From NCBI GenBank assembly GCA_002779045.1, contig PEXO01000094.1:1-6885 (forward strand): 6,885 nt of DNA, read 5' to 3'. The notes beneath the pieces were generated by a model. The model searched no databases. It was not told where the DNA came from and saw only the letters and a program-made list of their open reading frames with translations. Position numbers and translations under genes: made by a program. Shown here piece by piece: positions 5,867 through 6,885 of this stretch; positions within the stretch are counted from its first letter, which is position 1, and every line of letters begins with the position of its first letter. This DNA is from Elusimicrobia bacterium CG08_land_8_20_14_0_20_59_10. Its GTDB lineage: Bacteria > Elusimicrobiota > Elusimicrobia > Elusimicrobiales > UBA9959.

Positions 5867-6232
5867 ACCTGTTCCCGTGGTTCTCCTCAAGCGGAATATA
5901 GGTGACCGGCGGGGTGTGCTTTTTCAGCAGCTTCCTGGAGCCGGGCCCCAAGTGCCGGAACACCTGCGCGGTAACGGCCAGCCCCTGCGAGGCAGTAAGC
6001 GCGGCGATGTTCACCGTTTTCCCGTAAACATCGAAGCGTTTATCCGCTGCGGTACCGAACGACCCGCAGACCGCGGGGCCCAGATGCGCCTTTATGGTAT
6101 GGCGCATGGGAATACCGCGTTGCTTAAGCCAGGCATCCCCGGAACCTTGCAGGTCCAGCATGGCTTGCACGGCCGCATCGGCCCTGTCTTCGGGGAACAC
6201 GACATCATCGCGTCACCGATGAACTTCAGAAG
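5865..6232 (-). pseudogene. Class III adenylate cyclase catalytic domain, 5'-truncated and frameshifted
   Basis: The remaining protein starts at LLKFIGDAMMS (6200-6232), changes frame once, and continues VFPEDRADAAVQAMLDLQ to the stop at 5865. KFIGD carries the second metal-binding Asp and an adenine-specifying Lys. RFDVYGKTVN (residues 55-64 counted from the GTG at 6200) carries the adenine-specifying Asp and the catalytic-site Asn. Joining the frames gives the normal IGD-x4-VF spacing, so one base appears to be missing near 6199-6206. The first metal Asp, about 45 residues upstream in complete enzymes, and all regulatory domains are absent. The Arg normally four residues after the Asn is Leu (VNIAALT). 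A 111-residue reading frame from a GTG at 6200 remains but could not be a working cyclase alone. Beyond about 6232 the similarity stops and an opposite-strand gene begins. A strong terminator follows. Confidence 0.8.
6205..6222. repeat. Short inverted repeat at the breakpoint between two truncated genes
   Basis: TCATCG (6205-6210) and CGATGA (6217-6222) flank six bases, CGTCAC. The repeat lies across the cyclase frameshift and beside the point where cyclase similarity ends. A six-base repeat can arise by chance, and part of it encodes the conserved IGD, so a role in recombination is only a possibility. Confidence 0.4.
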
Positions 6233-6253
6233 CGCGGCTATAATACGCTGGGC

Positions 6254-6766
6254 GTGGTGCTGGCCGACCCGGTTACCATGGACGCCCGTCCCATAGACGG
6301 CCATAACCGTATCCAGGGGATCTTGGGAATGCCCATTATCGTGAATTATTGCCAGAGCCTCGACAGGCCCCGCTGCGGCTTTACGGTGGGACGGCCGGTG
6401 GCCGGTGATAATGTTTTTAACATCCACACCCGGCGTGCGGACGATCATGCCAAGACGGACATAGTGCATAAAGCCGACATCATAGGAAATTTTCGGGACC
6501 TTTTCGGGAATTACGGCCATCCCATGACCGGTAAAAAGATTAGTGATATGCGCCGCAAGCTCGCGCTCATCGCCCGGGATTCGCAAACGCTGAGGGAGGT
6601 TTCCTTCGCCCCCGGCAAGATCTGCCCCGAGCCGGTCTGGGCCGGGACCTGCCGCGGCAATGACCCGGACTTCCGCCGGGTACAGCCGGGCGGGGTCTGC
6701 ACCAGGAACTGGCAATGCGACAATTACGGCGCGGGCTGCCGGGCGGGACGCTGCCTTCCCATATGA
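6254..6766 (+). CDS. C-terminal part of an unrecognised cysteine-rich protein (5' end missing)
   Basis: I do not recognise this family. The frame is open from 6128 to the TGA at 6764-6766, but the part before about 6227 is antisense to the cyclase, so the true gene probably starts at the breakpoint and lacks its N-terminus. The GTG at 6254 is only the first possible start, with no ribosome-binding site. Coding on this strand is supported by about 73% G/C at third codon positions against roughly 60% at first positions, and by an ordered end: GGVCTRNWQC then DNYGAGCRAGRCLP, with cysteine spacing like small disulfide-bonded modules of exported proteins. Eight cysteines occur overall. The middle part (IQGILGMPIIVNYCQSLDR; IIGNFRDLFGNYGHPM) suggests a folded domain. 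Without the N-terminus, a signal peptide cannot be judged. The opposite-strand frame is Ala/Pro/Arg-rich and looks like a shadow. Confidence 0.55.
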   Translation: MVLADPVTMDARPIDGHNRIQGILGMPIIVNYCQSLDRPRCGFTVGRPVAGDNVFNIHTRRADDHAKTDIVHKADIIGNFRDLFGNYGHPMTGKKISDMRRKLALIARDSQTLREVSFAPGKICPEPVWAGTCRGNDPDFRRVQPGGVCTRNWQCDNYGAGCRAGRCLPI

Positions 6767-6851
6767 GCGCGGAAAGCGCGCTGCGGCGGCGGTTACCAAA
6801 TGTATGTTTTTGTTATCAGGCCGGGAGTAGACCGAAAGACTCCGGGCCTTT
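6766..6851 (+). terminator. Two hairpins after the cysteine-rich gene, possible weak terminator
   Basis: The first hairpin pairs AGCGCG (6766-6771, starting in the stop codon) with CGCGCT (6777-6782) and has no T-run. The second pairs GGCCGGGAGT (6819-6828) with ACTCCGGGCC (6839-6848) with one G-G mismatch, and is followed by only three T (6849-6851). Together they could end the plus-strand transcript, but the T-tract is short. Nothing else is evident from 6852 to the right edge. Confidence 0.35.
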
Positions 6852-6885
6852 GAACGCAAGGCCCCTGCTAAACAAGCGCGGGAGC

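Noticed and set aside
6233..6859. Minus-strand open frame continuing upstream from the cyclase remnant
   Set aside because: The part beyond 6232 has no cyclase features such as the first metal Asp region. It is Ala/Pro/Arg-rich, and codon-position composition favours the plus strand here.
6819..6885. GAAA loop and ACGCAAGGCC...GCTAA pattern loosely like a class I c-di-GMP riboswitch
   Set aside because: The required 5' GGGCAAACC-type segment is missing, the stem pairings do not fit, and the window ends before the 3' part. The similarity is probably chance.
1..6885. CRISPR arrays, tRNA or rRNA genes, insertion sequences, phage or defence genes
   Set aside because: No regular spaced repeats, cloverleaf-like sequences, rRNA-like stretches or transposase, phage or nuclease motifs were seen on either strand.

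Overview
This GC-rich window (by eye about 60% G+C, with G/C-rich third codon positions) comes from a bacterium. The gene content suggests an anaerobe that uses ferredoxin-coupled 2-oxoacid and aldehyde metabolism. It has a type IV pilus retraction ATPase and, from the GT4 enzyme, makes surface or secreted glycans, so a Gram-negative cell is likely. The sequence alone does not fix the phylum. Desulfobacterota-like or Elusimicrobiota-like lineages would fit, but that is inference.

Layout, read along the minus strand from right to left. Positions 5865-6232 hold the 3' part of a class III adenylate cyclase gene, which lacks its 5' end, carries a frameshift and is followed by a strong GC-stem terminator with T-tracts on both sides (about 5823-5866). 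Next is an intact pilT-like ATPase (4655-5734) with a -10-like box only six bases before its ATG, suggesting a leaderless mRNA. After a 184-bp gap with an inverted repeat and a good sigma70-type promoter comes a tungsten aldehyde:ferredoxin oxidoreductase (2632-4470). It is followed by a YihY/BrkB-type membrane protein (1723-2574) and a GT4 glycosyltransferase (545-1726) that overlaps it by four bases. A 197-bp gap holds a run of ten C (ten G on the coding strand) between promoter-like boxes. It precedes a small 2[4Fe-4S] ferredoxin gene (144-347) and the first 44 codons of a VorB-like 2-oxoacid:ferredoxin oxidoreductase alpha subunit that runs off the left edge.

The only convincing plus-strand coding is the C-terminal part of an unrecognised cysteine-rich protein ending at 6766. 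It abuts the truncated cyclase head to head near 6227-6235, so both genes lack their 5' parts at one point. This looks like a rearrangement breakpoint or an assembly chimera.

Two modules share ferredoxin as redox partner: the oxidoreductase at the left edge (2-oxoacid to acyl-CoA) and the aldehyde oxidoreductase (aldehyde to acid). Together they fit amino-acid or peptide fermentation, though direct coupling is inferred. No complete new defence or mobile system is visible. The most notable items are the breakpoint, the orphan Cys-rich fragment, the homopolymer in a candidate promoter and the putative leaderless pilT.
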